From assembly GCA_012513435.1 (NCBI GenBank), contig JAAZCE010000040.1, positions 1 through 32,569 of the forward strand: 32,569 bases of DNA. Direction: 5' to 3'. This document shows, in pieces, positions 8,218 through 16,336 of the stretch. The position numbers were made by a program, and so were the translations under genes. Under the pieces are notes generated by a model. It did not search any database. It was not told where the DNA came from and saw nothing but the letters and a program-made list of their open reading frames with translations. The stretch is from Clostridiales bacterium. GTDB taxonomy: Bacteria; Bacillota; Clostridia; Peptostreptococcales; Anaerovoracaceae. Position 1 is the stretch's first letter, and each line of letters opens with the position of its first letter.

Positions 8218-9138
8218 ATGGATATTTTTAGATTCAATCGAAGAAAAATATTAATAGCAGGAGGCATAACGGCGCTGTGCTGTGCATTAATGGTAGTATT
8301 CCCTACCATTGCCCTTTATTCGGCTAGAAAGGGCATATCCCTGTGGATAACCAACGTCCTGCCGGCTCTTCTGCCTTTTTTTATATGTGCCAACTTCCTT
8401 CAGAAAATAGGAGTAGTACGTTGTCTGAAATCCGGAGTGTTTCCCTTCGCAATGAGTGTGCTTTCCGGGTATCCTATGGGAGCCAAGATAGTGGGAGACC
8501 TGAAGAGAAGCGGAGAAATAACCACTGACGAAGCCAAGAGGCTCATGAGCTTCTGCAGTACGTCAGGCCCTGCCTTTATGGCGGGGGCAGTAGGTGCCGG
8601 CATGCTGGGTTCGGGGATTCTTGGTGCTGTAATAGTTATAGCTCACTACGGCGGCGCACTGCTCAACGGTTTCTTTTATTCAAGACTCCTCAAGGTGAAA
8701 AAAGGCCAAATAAGCTTGGATACGGTACAATGCAGGGTAGGTATACAGGATGCCTTTACCGAATCCATACTGTCCTCCTTCAGGGCTCTTGGGATAATAC
8801 TTGCCTACATTGTTATCTTCATGTTCGTAACAGATATACTGCATATGTGCGGTGCATTTTCAATCCTTGAGGACCAGGGGCTGAGAGCTCTGGCAAAGGG
8901 ATTCTTTGAGATGACCGTAGGCTGCGGTGCAGTAGCCGAGTGCGGAGGTCTGACCGACAGCGCCAAGTGTATATTGTGCAGTCTTATTACATCGTGGGGA
9001 GGGCTTTCTGTAATAGGCCAATCTATGAGCATGCTGGCGGGAACAGAAGTGAGCCTCACCTATTTATTGGTGAGCAAATTGACTCATAGCCTTTTTTCTG
9101 CCGGGGTAGCTTTCTTTATTTCCATCCTTGTGTTATGA
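8218..9138 (+). CDS. ylbJ: Sporulation integral membrane protein YlbJ
   Basis: 306 aa with about eight hydrophobic segments and little soluble sequence. The signature LSGYPMGAKIVGDL, the FCSTSGPAFMAGAVG block and the nucleoside-recognition (Gate) fold pattern identify YlbJ. In Bacillus subtilis ylbJ is a sigma-E gene needed for normal spore formation; the transported molecule is unknown. The start is fixed by an in-frame stop six bases upstream (8212-8214), leaving ATG 8218, but the upstream sequence has no good ribosome binding site, which is unusual for this window. It is followed after 7 bases by tmcAL. No clear sigma-E promoter was found in the 54-base gap before it. Confidence 0.9.
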   Translation: MDIFRFNRRKILIAGGITALCCALMVVFPTIALYSARKGISLWITNVLPALLPFFICANFLQKIGVVRCLKSGVFPFAMSVLSGYPMGAKIVGDLKRSGEITTDEAKRLMSFCSTSGPAFMAGAVGAGMLGSGILGAVIVIAHYGGALLNGFFYSRLLKVKKGQISLDTVQCRVGIQDAFTESILSSFRALGIILAYIVIFMFVTDILHMCGAFSILEDQGLRALAKGFFEMTVGCGAVAECGGLTDSAKCILCSLITSWGGLSVIGQSMSMLAGTEVSLTYLLVSKLTHSLFSAGVAFFISILVL

Positions 9139-9145
9139 TTGGTTC

Positions 9146-10309
9146 ATGAAGATTTTAGGTATTATAGCTGAATACAATCCTTTTCACATGGGGCATAAAT
9201 ATCATATAGACAGGTCCCGGGAGGCTATTGCCCCCGATTATGTAGTGGCGGTCATGAGCGGGAATTTTACTCAGCGAGGTGAAGGGGCTGTCCTTGACAA
9301 ATGGGAGAGAAGTCGGCTAGCTGTTATAAACGGTGTGGACGCAGTTTTTGAGCTGCCTTTTTTCTTTGCCTGCAATAGGGCAGAAAACTTTGCAAAGGGG
9401 GCTGTAGGGATTCTTGAAGGTCTTGGGGCTACTCACATTTCATTCGGAAGCGAATCGGGAGACCTTGAAGAACTGGAACGTGTATCGAGGGGAATTCTCG
9501 ATAAAAAGGAAGAGATTGCTTTTTTGAGGCATGCTCTTATGAAGGAGGGGAGTTCCTACGCAAGGAGCGGTGAAATAGCGATAGGAAGGGTGCTAGGTCA
9601 GGATTTTGCGACGCTGATAAAGGAGCCCAACAATATATTGGCTGTGGAGTACTTGAAGAGTATGGACAGCCTAGGAGCGCATATTCAGCCCTTTACAGTG
9701 AAGCGCATGGGAAGTGCCCATCACGGACATGGAGGCGCCGCCTCCATAAGAAATATGCTGGAAGAAGAAAGCCGAGATTTTATTAACCTGGTACCGGAGA
9801 GTACAGTAAGAGCTTTGGATAAAGCCATAGATATGAAAATGGCAAAGGAAAGGGCTTTTCACATAATAAAAGGTGAAATAATCAGATCTTCCGCTGACTG
9901 GCTATCCCGGATATACTGCATAGGAGAGGGCCTTGAAAATAAGCTTAAGAAGGAAGCTATGAAATGTAATTCTTTGGATAAACTGGTGAATTCCATAGTG
10001 TCAAGAAGATACACGAGAGCTGCCGTAAACAGGATGATGATATATCTGATGATGGGGGTGGAGGATAACAGGAGCCTTGACTGTGGCTATGCCAGAATAC
10101 TTGCTGCCAGCAAGGCTGGGCAGGAGCTTATCAAAAGAATCAAAAAAGATAAATTGTCCAAGCTGTCTCTTATAACTAATGTCAATAAGGAATACAGGGA
10201 GGACAAGCTGCTTGAAACGGATATTCTGGCGGGGGATATGTATAATCTCATCTGCGGCAGGGATTCATATCGTTATTCCGATAGAGTAATGAAGCCATTT
10301 ATGGAATGA
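9146..10309 (+). CDS. tmcAL: tRNA(Met) cytidine acetate ligase TmcAL (YlbM)
   Basis: 387 aa from ATG 9146. The N-terminus KILGIIAEYNPFHMGHKYHI holds the HxGH nucleotidyltransferase site, followed by VMSGNFTQRGEGAVLDKWERS and HISFGSESGD, all typical of the YlbM family. TmcAL uses ATP and free acetate to acetylate the wobble cytidine C34 of elongator tRNA-Met (ac4C). The in-frame TTG at 9128 lies inside ylbJ and would add six residues before the conserved start, so it was not used. The ribosome binding site is weak, which with the 7-base gap from ylbJ suggests coupling. The next gene is acetate kinase, whose pathway supplies or consumes acetate. Confidence 0.94.
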   Translation: MKILGIIAEYNPFHMGHKYHIDRSREAIAPDYVVAVMSGNFTQRGEGAVLDKWERSRLAVINGVDAVFELPFFFACNRAENFAKGAVGILEGLGATHISFGSESGDLEELERVSRGILDKKEEIAFLRHALMKEGSSYARSGEIAIGRVLGQDFATLIKEPNNILAVEYLKSMDSLGAHIQPFTVKRMGSAHHGHGGAASIRNMLEEESRDFINLVPESTVRALDKAIDMKMAKERAFHIIKGEIIRSSADWLSRIYCIGEGLENKLKKEAMKCNSLDKLVNSIVSRRYTRAAVNRMMIYLMMGVEDNRSLDCGYARILAASKAGQELIKRIKKDKLSKLSLITNVNKEYREDKLLETDILAGDMYNLICGRDSYRYSDRVMKPFME

Positions 10310-10339
10310 CCGGGCCGGACGAAAAATAGGTTAAACACC

Positions 10340-10368
10340 TTGAATTAAAGGGCTCTTAGGAGTATAAT
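10340..10368 (+). promoter_or_regulatory. Sigma-A-type promoter for ackA
   Basis: TTGAAT (10340-10345), 17-base spacer, TATAAT (10363-10368). It has the same core hexamers and spacing as the coaD promoter. Start near 10375 gives a leader of about 37 bases ending in the AGGAGG before ackA. Confidence 0.75.
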
Positions 10369-10411
10369 ATTATAGTTGCTTATTAGTAAATCAAATCAGG
10401 AGGAACAGTAA

Positions 10412-11611
10412 ATGAAAGTATTAGTTATCAACTGCGGAAGCTCTTCATTAAAGTATCAGGTTCTCGATATGACAAACGAGATTTTGCTCTGCAAAGGTTT
10501 AGTTGAAAGAATAGGAATGGATGGCTCAGTTATTACCCACAGCAAGGTGGACTGCGATAAATTCCAGCTCATTGCACCTATGGACGACCATAAGGATGCC
10601 ATAGGACATGTTCTCGATGCTATTCAGGATGAAGAACACGGTGTAATAAAGGATATGAGTGAAATAGGAGCTGTAGGACATCGTGTAGTTCATGCAGGAG
10701 AAAAATTCGCACATTCGGTATTGATAGATGAAGCAGTAATAGCGGCTCTTGAGGAATGTGTTGATTTGGCACCGCTTCACAACCCGCCTAACCTTTTGGG
10801 TATAGCTGCATGTAGAGAATTGATGCCTAAGACACCTATGGTAGGCGTATTCGATACGGCATTTCATCAGACTATGCCTCCTGAATCATATATCTACGCT
10901 ATTCCTTATGAGTACTATCAGAAATATGGGATCAGAAGATATGGATTCCATGGAACTAGCCACAAGTATGTAGCTGAAAGAGCTGCTGATATAATGAACG
11001 TGAATCTGGACGATTTGAAGATAATCACATGCCATTTAGGCAACGGTGCTTCCGTATCAGCAATTAAGAGAGGCGTATGTATAGATACTTCAATGGGATT
11101 TACTCCGCTTGAGGGTCTGGTAATGGGAACCAGGTCAGGAGATATAGACCCGGCTATCGTTACCTATATGAGAGAAAAGGAAAATCTTGACCAGGGCGTT
11201 GCTAATGAGATACTCAACAAGAAGTCAGGCGTTTTAGGAATATCGGGAGTATCAAGTGACTTCAGAGATTTGGAAAGAGCTGCTGAAGAAGGAAATGAAA
11301 GAGCACTTTTGGCAATAAAGGTATTCGCACATAAGGTAAGGTTTTATATCGGAGCCTACATTGCTGAAATGAACGGCGTAGATGCCATCGTATTCACGGC
11401 GGGAGTCGGCGAAAACGATATTTCCATGAGAGATATAATCTGCAATGATTTAGGAAACCTGGGGATTAAGCTGGATCTGGTAAAGAACAAGGTTAGAGGC
11501 AAGGAAATGATAATCTCAAGAGAAGATTCAAGAGTAAAGGTTATTCTGATTCCTACCAATGAAGAATTGATGATTGCAAGAGATACCTATAACATCATAA
11601 AAGCTAAGTAA
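10412..11611 (+). CDS. ackA: Acetate kinase
   Basis: 399 aa, standard length. Conserved blocks are [14 protein letters not shown] at the N-terminus, [22 protein letters not shown], the catalytic region [24 protein letters not shown], the phosphate-binding [11 protein letters not shown] and FTAGVGEND near the C-terminus. It interconverts acetyl phosphate plus ADP and acetate plus ATP in the cytoplasm, the ATP-yielding end of acetogenic fermentation. It has its own promoter and a strong AGGAGG at the right distance. No phosphotransacetylase gene (pta) is present in the window. Codon use is cleaner and more biased than in its neighbours, fitting high expression. Confidence 0.98.
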   Translation: MKVLVINCGSSSLKYQVLDMTNEILLCKGLVERIGMDGSVITHSKVDCDKFQLIAPMDDHKDAIGHVLDAIQDEEHGVIKDMSEIGAVGHRVVHAGEKFAHSVLIDEAVIAALEECVDLAPLHNPPNLLGIAACRELMPKTPMVGVFDTAFHQTMPPESYIYAIPYEYYQKYGIRRYGFHGTSHKYVAERAADIMNVNLDDLKIITCHLGNGASVSAIKRGVCIDTSMGFTPLEGLVMGTRSGDIDPAIVTYMREKENLDQGVANEILNKKSGVLGISGVSSDFRDLERAAEEGNERALLAIKVFAHKVRFYIGAYIAEMNGVDAIVFTAGVGENDISMRDIICNDLGNLGIKLDLVKNKVRGKEMIISREDSRVKVILIPTNEELMIARDTYNIIKAK

Positions 11612-11637
11612 ATTAGGTCATAAGTGAAAAATAATGG

Positions 11638-11667
11638 TTGACAAGGTGTGTCCGACGAATGTATAAT
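11638..11667 (+). promoter_or_regulatory. Near-consensus sigma-A promoter for rpmF
   Basis: TTGACA (11638-11643), 18-base spacer, TATAAT (11662-11667). Both hexamers match consensus. It is the only convincing promoter seen upstream of the rpmF, riboswitch and cation ATPase unit. Confidence 0.85.
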
Positions 11668-11718
11668 TTAGTGGTTGTATTAAGATATTTACTAAGAATT
11701 CAGAAGGAGGTGTAGAGC

Positions 11719-11898
11719 ATGGCAGTACCTAAAAGAAAAACTTCAAAAGCTAAGAGAGATAAGAGAAGAGCTCCTAACATGAAGATGAAAGCACCTGGAC
11801 TCTCGATTTGTCCACAGTGCCACGAGCCAAAGCTTCCGCATAGAGTTTGCCCTAACTGTAACTATTACGATGGTAAGGAAGTTGTTTCCGCCGAATAA
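11719..11898 (+). CDS. rpmF: 50S ribosomal protein L32 (zinc-ribbon form)
   Basis: 59 aa. The N-terminus [18 protein letters not shown] is the invariant L32 start. Two CxxC pairs (C31-C34 and C44-C47) form a zinc ribbon, so this is the zinc-binding (C+) form of L32. ATG 11719 follows AAGGAGGTG. The gene is a small basic component of the large ribosomal subunit. In many bacteria yceD (DUF177) lies directly before rpmF; here the preceding gene is ackA and no yceD is present. The stop codon is only six bases before the manganese riboswitch. Confidence 0.97.
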   Translation: MAVPKRKTSKAKRDKRRAPNMKMKAPGLSICPQCHEPKLPHRVCPNCNYYDGKEVVSAE

Positions 11899-11904
11899 TA
11901 ACAT

Positions 11905-11999
11905 ATAAAAGGGAGTAGCAGGCGTATGCCAATACGTTTACGAAGCCGTCAGCGCGATGTGGATACATCCGGTTCGTAATGAAACAGCGAGACTTTTAT
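11905..11999 (+). promoter_or_regulatory. yybP-ykoY manganese riboswitch aptamer
   Basis: The region contains the conserved elements of this class: GGGAGTAGC at 11911-11919, a GGC/GCC hairpin (11921-11930), GCCGTCA at 11945-11951, CCGGTTCGT near 11968-11976 and AGCGAGACTTTTATTG at 11987-12001. Stem P1 pairs ATAAAAG (11905-11911) with CTTTTAT (11993-11999); an inner stem pairs ACGAAGCC with GGTTCGT, capped by a GATGT/ACATC hairpin. The class binds Mn2+ and commonly precedes P-type cation ATPases. The 3' side of P1 is also the 5' arm of the terminator, so ligand binding should block termination and switch the ATPase on. Confidence 0.9.
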
Positions 12000-12034
12000 T
12001 GCACCAATTTTGTGTGCAGTAAGAGTCTCTTTTT
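11989..12034 (+). terminator. Intrinsic terminator of the riboswitch expression platform
   Basis: A 16-base arm GAGACTTTTATTGCAC (11989-12004) pairs with GTGCAGTAAGAGTCTC (12014-12029), allowing two G-U pairs, across a 9-base loop, followed by five T (12030-12034). It shares the CTTTTAT strand with riboswitch stem P1, so the two structures exclude each other. Confidence 0.9.
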
Positions 12035-12081
12035 GCATAATAAGTGGGATAATTTGATATTATAAATGGTGAAGGGAAGTA

Positions 12082-14733
12082 ATGATGAAAGAGTTTTATC
12101 AGATGACAGGCCAAGAGGTCAGGCTGAATGTAAACGGTTCAGTAGAACCTCTTACAGATGCGCAGATAGCCATCAACAGAGAAAAACATGGCTTAAACCA
12201 ATTAGCTGAGGGCAAGAAGAAGTCTCTGCCCTTGATTTTTCTTGAACAATTCAAGGATTTTCTTGTAATAATTCTTATAGTCGCTGCAACGGTTTCGGGC
12301 GTGTTGGGGGATTTTGAGAGTACAATAGTAATACTTGTGGTCATAACCATCAATGCAGTTCTTGGAACGGCTCAGACGGTCAAGGCAGAGCAGTCTCTTG
12401 ACAGTCTGAAGAAAATGTCAGCTCCTGAGGCAAAGGTTTTTCGAGGCGGCCAGTATATCAAGCTGCCTGCAGAGGATGTAACCGTGGGAGATTTGGTATC
12501 CCTTGAAGCAGGAGACTTTGTTCCGGCCGACGGAAGAATACTGGTCAACGCTGCTATGAAAATAGACGAAAGCGCCCTTACGGGAGAAAGTCTTGGAGTG
12601 GAAAAGGATGCTGACGTCATAGAAGGTAAGGCTCCTTTAGGCGACAGGCTAAACATGGTATACTCAGGAAGTTTCGTTACCTATGGCCGAGGAGAATACC
12701 TTGTAACATCCATAGGAATGGAAACGGAAGTAGGTAAGATAGCCACCCTTTTGAAGACCACCTCGGAGAAAAAGACACCGCTGCAGGTGAATCTGGACAA
12801 CTTCGGCAAGAAGCTTTCCATACTCATACTCATATTCTGTGGTATACTTTTTGGTATCAGTGTATTCAGAGGCCAGCCTATGGCGGACGCTTTCTTATTT
12901 GCCGTTGCTCTTGCCGTAGCAGCTATCCCTGAAGCCTTAAGCTCTATAGTGACTATCGTGCTGTCCTTTGGAACAGAAAAGATGGCTAAGGAGCATGCTA
13001 TAATAAGAAAACTGCAGGCCGTAGAAGGTCTGGGAAGTGTTTCGGTTATCTGTTCAGATAAGACAGGGACCCTTACTCAAAATAAAATGACCGTTGAGGA
13101 TTACTATGTCCATGGCAGGAAGGTTTCGGCAGTAGATATAGACGTAAAGGATGAGGGCGCTTTGAAGCTGTTGCGATACAGCGTTCTCTGCAATGACTCC
13201 ACTATAGCCGAGGGAAAGGAAATAGGAGACCCTACGGAGACGGCCCTTATTAATCTCAGCGAGAAGCTGGGTATTCCCTATGAGGATATAAGGAAGGAAA
13301 GCTCCAGGATAGAGGAAATACCTTTTGACAGCGACAGAAAGCTGATGTCCACATATAACCAAGTTGGCGGCAGGGTAGTCATGGTGACTAAGGGGGCCGT
13401 TGACGTGTTGCTCAACCGCGTAGCCAGAATAGAGACAGCTCAGGGCGTTCGTGAAATAAGCAAGACAGATAAGGTTGAAATCGAAAAATGCAATGGAGAT
13501 TTTTCCAGAGGAGGCCTGAGGGTCTTGGCTTTTGCGTACAAGGACAGCGACAGCGATGGACGTTGTGATGTAGGCCAAGGAGCGGAGGAGGATATGACCT
13601 GCTTAGGGCTTATATCTATGATGGACCCTCCGAGAACTGAATCTATGGACGCTGTTGCGGAGTGTATAGATGCGGGAATCAAGCCGGTTATGATAACAGG
13701 TGATCATAAGGTGACGGCTGCTGCTATTGCCAAAAAAATAGGAATACTCAAGGACGAGTCGGAGGCCTGTGAAGGGTCTTCAATTGACGATCTTAGCGAC
13801 GAGGAGCTTAAGAGTTACGTTGAAGGTGTTTCGGTATATGCCAGGGTTTCGCCTGAGCACAAGATAAGGATAGTAAGAGCCTGGCAGGAAAAGGGCAACA
13901 TAGTTGCCATGACTGGAGACGGTGTAAATGATGCTCCTGCACTGAAACAGGCTGATATAGGCGTTGCTATGGGTATAACGGGAAGCGAGGTATCCAAGGA
14001 TGCCGCCGCTATGGTGCTGACTGACGATAACTTTGCAACCATAGTGAAAGCCGTGGAAAACGGAAGAAATATATACAAAAACATTAAAAACTCAATACAG
14101 TTCCTTCTTTCAGGGAATTTCGGAGCTATACTCATGGTGCTCTTTGCCTCCATATGCGCACTGCCTGTGCCTTTCGCACCTGTTCATCTTCTCTTTATCA
14201 ACCTGCTGACGGACAGTCTTCCGGCAATAGCTCTTGGCCTTGAGCCTCATAGCAAGGATATGATGAATGAAAAGCCTCGGCCTGCCAATGAATCTATTTT
14301 GACAAGGGACTTCTTGACGAGAATAGGCTTTGGAGGCCTTTCCATAGGATTTATGACGGCCATAGGATTCTTCATTGGGCTAAACGGATGGTTTACGGCG
14401 GCAGAGCTTGGCGGAAGCGTTTTGTTGGGAAGCACTATGGCATTCGGAATACTTTGTACCAGCAGATTGTTCCACGGATTTAATTGCAAATCCGATAAGC
14501 CTGTTGTATTTACCAGCAAAGTATGGAATAATATGTACTTGATAGGAGCTTTTGTTCTGGGGATGATTTTAATTACCGTAGCACTTACGGTGCCGGGTCT
14601 GCAAAACGTATTCAAGGTAGTTCCTCTCGGAATGCCTCAGATATTGACGGTTTACGGGCTTGCCTTCCTGAACATTCCTGTCATTCAGTTAGCAAAGGGA
14701 ATTTATTCTAAACTTAAGAAAGGCGGAAAATAG
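12082..14733 (+). CDS. P-type cation-transporting ATPase, probable Mn2+/Ca2+ exporter
   Basis: 883 aa P2-type ATPase. It has an N-terminal cation-ATPase domain, the actuator motif TGES (T167-S170), PEAL in M4 (P283-E284), the phosphorylated aspartate D326 in DKTGTLT, the hinge TGDGVNDAP, and M6 NLLTDSLPAIALG. At the M5 site the sequence is SGNFGA, with A682 where SERCA pumps carry a calcium-binding Glu (N-x-G-E). Annotation pipelines would call it a calcium-translocating ATPase. The manganese riboswitch upstream makes Mn2+ efflux the better guess, with Ca2+ possible; related riboswitch-controlled pumps (Lactococcus YoaB, Streptococcus MgtA) support this. Start at ATG 12082 or 12085 behind GAAGGGA. 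The flavodoxin gene begins immediately after its stop. Confidence 0.93.
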   Translation: MMKEFYQMTGQEVRLNVNGSVEPLTDAQIAINREKHGLNQLAEGKKKSLPLIFLEQFKDFLVIILIVAATVSGVLGDFESTIVILVVITINAVLGTAQTVKAEQSLDSLKKMSAPEAKVFRGGQYIKLPAEDVTVGDLVSLEAGDFVPADGRILVNAAMKIDESALTGESLGVEKDADVIEGKAPLGDRLNMVYSGSFVTYGRGEYLVTSIGMETEVGKIATLLKTTSEKKTPLQVNLDNFGKKLSILILIFCGILFGISVFRGQPMADAFLFAVALAVAAIPEALSSIVTIVLSFGTEKMAKEHAIIRKLQAVEGLGSVSVICSDKTGTLTQNKMTVEDYYVHGRKVSAVDIDVKDEGALKLLRYSVLCNDSTIAEGKEIGDPTETALINLSEKLGIPYEDIRKESSRIEEIPFDSDRKLMSTYNQVGGRVVMVTKGAVDVLLNRVARIETAQGVREISKTDKVEIEKCNGDFSRGGLRVLAFAYKDSDSDGRCDVGQGAEEDMTCLGLISMMDPPRTESMDAVAECIDAGIKPVMITGDHKVTAAAIAKKIGILKDESEACEGSSIDDLSDEELKSYVEGVSVYARVSPEHKIRIVRAWQEKGNIVAMTGDGVNDAPALKQADIGVAMGITGSEVSKDAAAMVLTDDNFATIVKAVENGRNIYKNIKNSIQFLLSGNFGAILMVLFASICALPVPFAPVHLLFINLLTDSLPAIALGLEPHSKDMMNEKPRPANESILTRDFLTRIGFGGLSIGFMTAIGFFIGLNGWFTAAELGGSVLLGSTMAFGILCTSRLFHGFNCKSDKPVVFTSKVWNNMYLIGAFVLGMILITVALTVPGLQNVFKVVPLGMPQILTVYGLAFLNIPVIQLAKGIYSKLKKGGK

Positions 14734-15267
14734 ATGAAAGCCGTAGTTATATACAACAGTAAGACTGGCTTTACGGAAAAATATGCCAAGTGGATTGCAG
14801 AAGAGCTTGGGTGTAAAGCTCAGTCCATAGATAAAACGAAGGAAGCGGACATAGTTCCCTGCGATTGCGTAATATACGGCGGATGGCTTATGGCCAGCGG
14901 AATCAATGGCCTTAAAAGATTGAAGAAGATGCGCGCTCTTAACGGCAAGCGGGTATTTGTTTTTGCAGTGGGAGTAAGCGATATGGATATGCCAGGGCTT
15001 CACGACAAAATCGTGGAAATGAATTTCTCTCCTGAGGAAAGACTTATGGCGCCTGTGTTTTATTTTGAAGGTGGCATCAACTATGAAAAGATGGGATTCA
15101 TGAGCAAGAAGATGTTGGGTATGCTCAAAAAGAATGTAGGCAAAAAGGAAGTTATTTCTGCGGAGGAATCAAATCTTCTCGATAAAATATCCCGTGATTA
15201 CGACGGAACTAAAAGAGAGTACATAGAACCCCTCATCGAGATAGTCAAGGAGACTTGTGAGCGTTAA
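14734..15267 (+). CDS. Flavodoxin-domain protein
   Basis: 177 aa. The N-terminal YNSKTGFTEKYAKWIA is the FMN phosphate-binding loop of the flavodoxin fold, and VIYGGWLMASGINGLKRLKKM is a second flavin-contacting loop; the pattern matches the flavodoxin_5/HemG-like group of short flavodoxin-like proteins. The last ~60 residues are helical and basic without a known motif. Redox partner unknown. ATG 14734 follows directly on the ATPase stop, with AGAAAGGCGG upstream, and its TAA overlaps the next ATG by one base, so it is translated with both neighbours. A link to metal homeostasis is inferred from position only. Confidence 0.85.
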   Translation: MKAVVIYNSKTGFTEKYAKWIAEELGCKAQSIDKTKEADIVPCDCVIYGGWLMASGINGLKRLKKMRALNGKRVFVFAVGVSDMDMPGLHDKIVEMNFSPEERLMAPVFYFEGGINYEKMGFMSKKMLGMLKKNVGKKEVISAEESNLLDKISRDYDGTKREYIEPLIEIVKETCER

Positions 15268-16247
15268 TGAACAAAAGGCTAAAGGGAAGTTTAATGCTGT
15301 TAATAACAGCATTTATTTTTGGTAGTGCGTTTGTAGCCCAAAAAAGCGGAATGGAATTGCTGGGGCCTCTGGCCTTCAGCGGTATTCGTACAACAATGGG
15401 TGGCTTTGTACTTATTCCTGTTATTTTCTTAATGGGGAAATTAAGAGAAAAGAAAGACTTTTTAGAAGAGGGCGAGGAGAAGATAGAAAAAACCGAGGAA
15501 GAAAAGCATGAAGAGAGGAAGGCCCTTATAAAGGGCGGGATATGCTGCGGACTTATGCTGTTCATATCAAGCTCCCTGCAGCAGATAGGACTGTTTTACA
15601 CTACGACAGGCAAGGCTGGATTTATTACGGCCCTTTATGTTATCATAGTGCCTGTGCTGGGTCTGCTCCTAAAGAGGAAGGTAAGGCCGTTGGTATGGTG
15701 CTGCGTCTTTGGTGCGGCTGCCGGACTTTATTTTCTGTGCATTCCAGCTGGTGCCGGATTCGGACATATAAATATGGGAGATGTGGTTACTCTGTTCAGT
15801 TCTTTGGGCCTTGCGACACACCTTTTGCTAATAGACCATTTTTCTCCCAAGGTGGACGGAGTTAAGCTGTCATGTATGCAGTTTTTCGTGGCCGGTATAA
15901 TATCCCTTGGGGTAATGTATCCGGTGGATACTGCTCTTGGATTTAACATGCCTACAATAGATAGTCTTGTAGCTTCAGCCGTTCCACTTTTGTACGCAGG
16001 AGTGTTGTCCTGCGGGGTTGCCTATACATTCCAGGTAATCGCCCAGGCCTATACAGGGCCTACGGAAACATCTCTCATACTCAGTTTAGAGTCAGTATTT
16101 GCAGCTTTATCGGGGTTTGTTGTGCTGGGGGAGAGCATGACGGGAAGAGAACTCTTCGGTTGCATAGTTATGTTTGCAGTCATAGTAGCTGCTCAGCTGC
16201 CTAGCGGAGAAAATAAGGAAAAAATCAAAAATGCAACTGATGGTTGA
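15267..16247 (+). CDS. EamA-family (DMT superfamily) permease
   Basis: 326 aa with about ten hydrophobic segments in two EamA repeats. The N-terminal repeat begins with LLITAFIFGSAFVAQKSGM and the second ends with LILSLESVFAALSGFVVLGE, the classic EamA signature. Between the second and third helices is an unusual highly charged insert (about residues 52-84, rich in Glu and Lys), presumably a cytosolic loop. Members export or import small metabolites such as amino acids; the substrate cannot be inferred. TAATG overlap with the flavodoxin gene and AAGGAGA upstream indicate coupling. It is the last gene of the apparent rpmF-riboswitch unit. No terminator was seen after it. Confidence 0.88.
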   Translation: MNKRLKGSLMLLITAFIFGSAFVAQKSGMELLGPLAFSGIRTTMGGFVLIPVIFLMGKLREKKDFLEEGEEKIEKTEEEKHEERKALIKGGICCGLMLFISSSLQQIGLFYTTTGKAGFITALYVIIVPVLGLLLKRKVRPLVWCCVFGAAAGLYFLCIPAGAGFGHINMGDVVTLFSSLGLATHLLLIDHFSPKVDGVKLSCMQFFVAGIISLGVMYPVDTALGFNMPTIDSLVASAVPLLYAGVLSCGVAYTFQVIAQAYTGPTETSLILSLESVFAALSGFVVLGESMTGRELFGCIVMFAVIVAAQLPSGENKEKIKNATDG

Positions 16248-16274
16248 CAGATTTACTAGCAGACTTGGTGGCTT

Positions 16275-16300
16275 TTGACATATAGGATTGGTAATATAAT
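16275..16300 (+). promoter_or_regulatory. Possible promoter for the XRE regulator gene
   Basis: TATAAT lies at 16295-16300. TTGACA at 16275-16280 gives only a 14-base spacer, which is too short for a normal sigma-A promoter; another TTGACA at 16244-16249 is too distant. The -10 box is convincing, the -35 assignment is not. Confidence 0.4.
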
Positions 16301-16336
16301 GGCAAAAGTTCATAGGGAAGCAGGAGGATTTAAATT

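Noticed and set aside
13054-13578. 174-residue minus-strand open frame inside the P-type ATPase gene
   Set aside because: Antisense shadow; the plus strand carries invariant ATPase motifs over the same bases.
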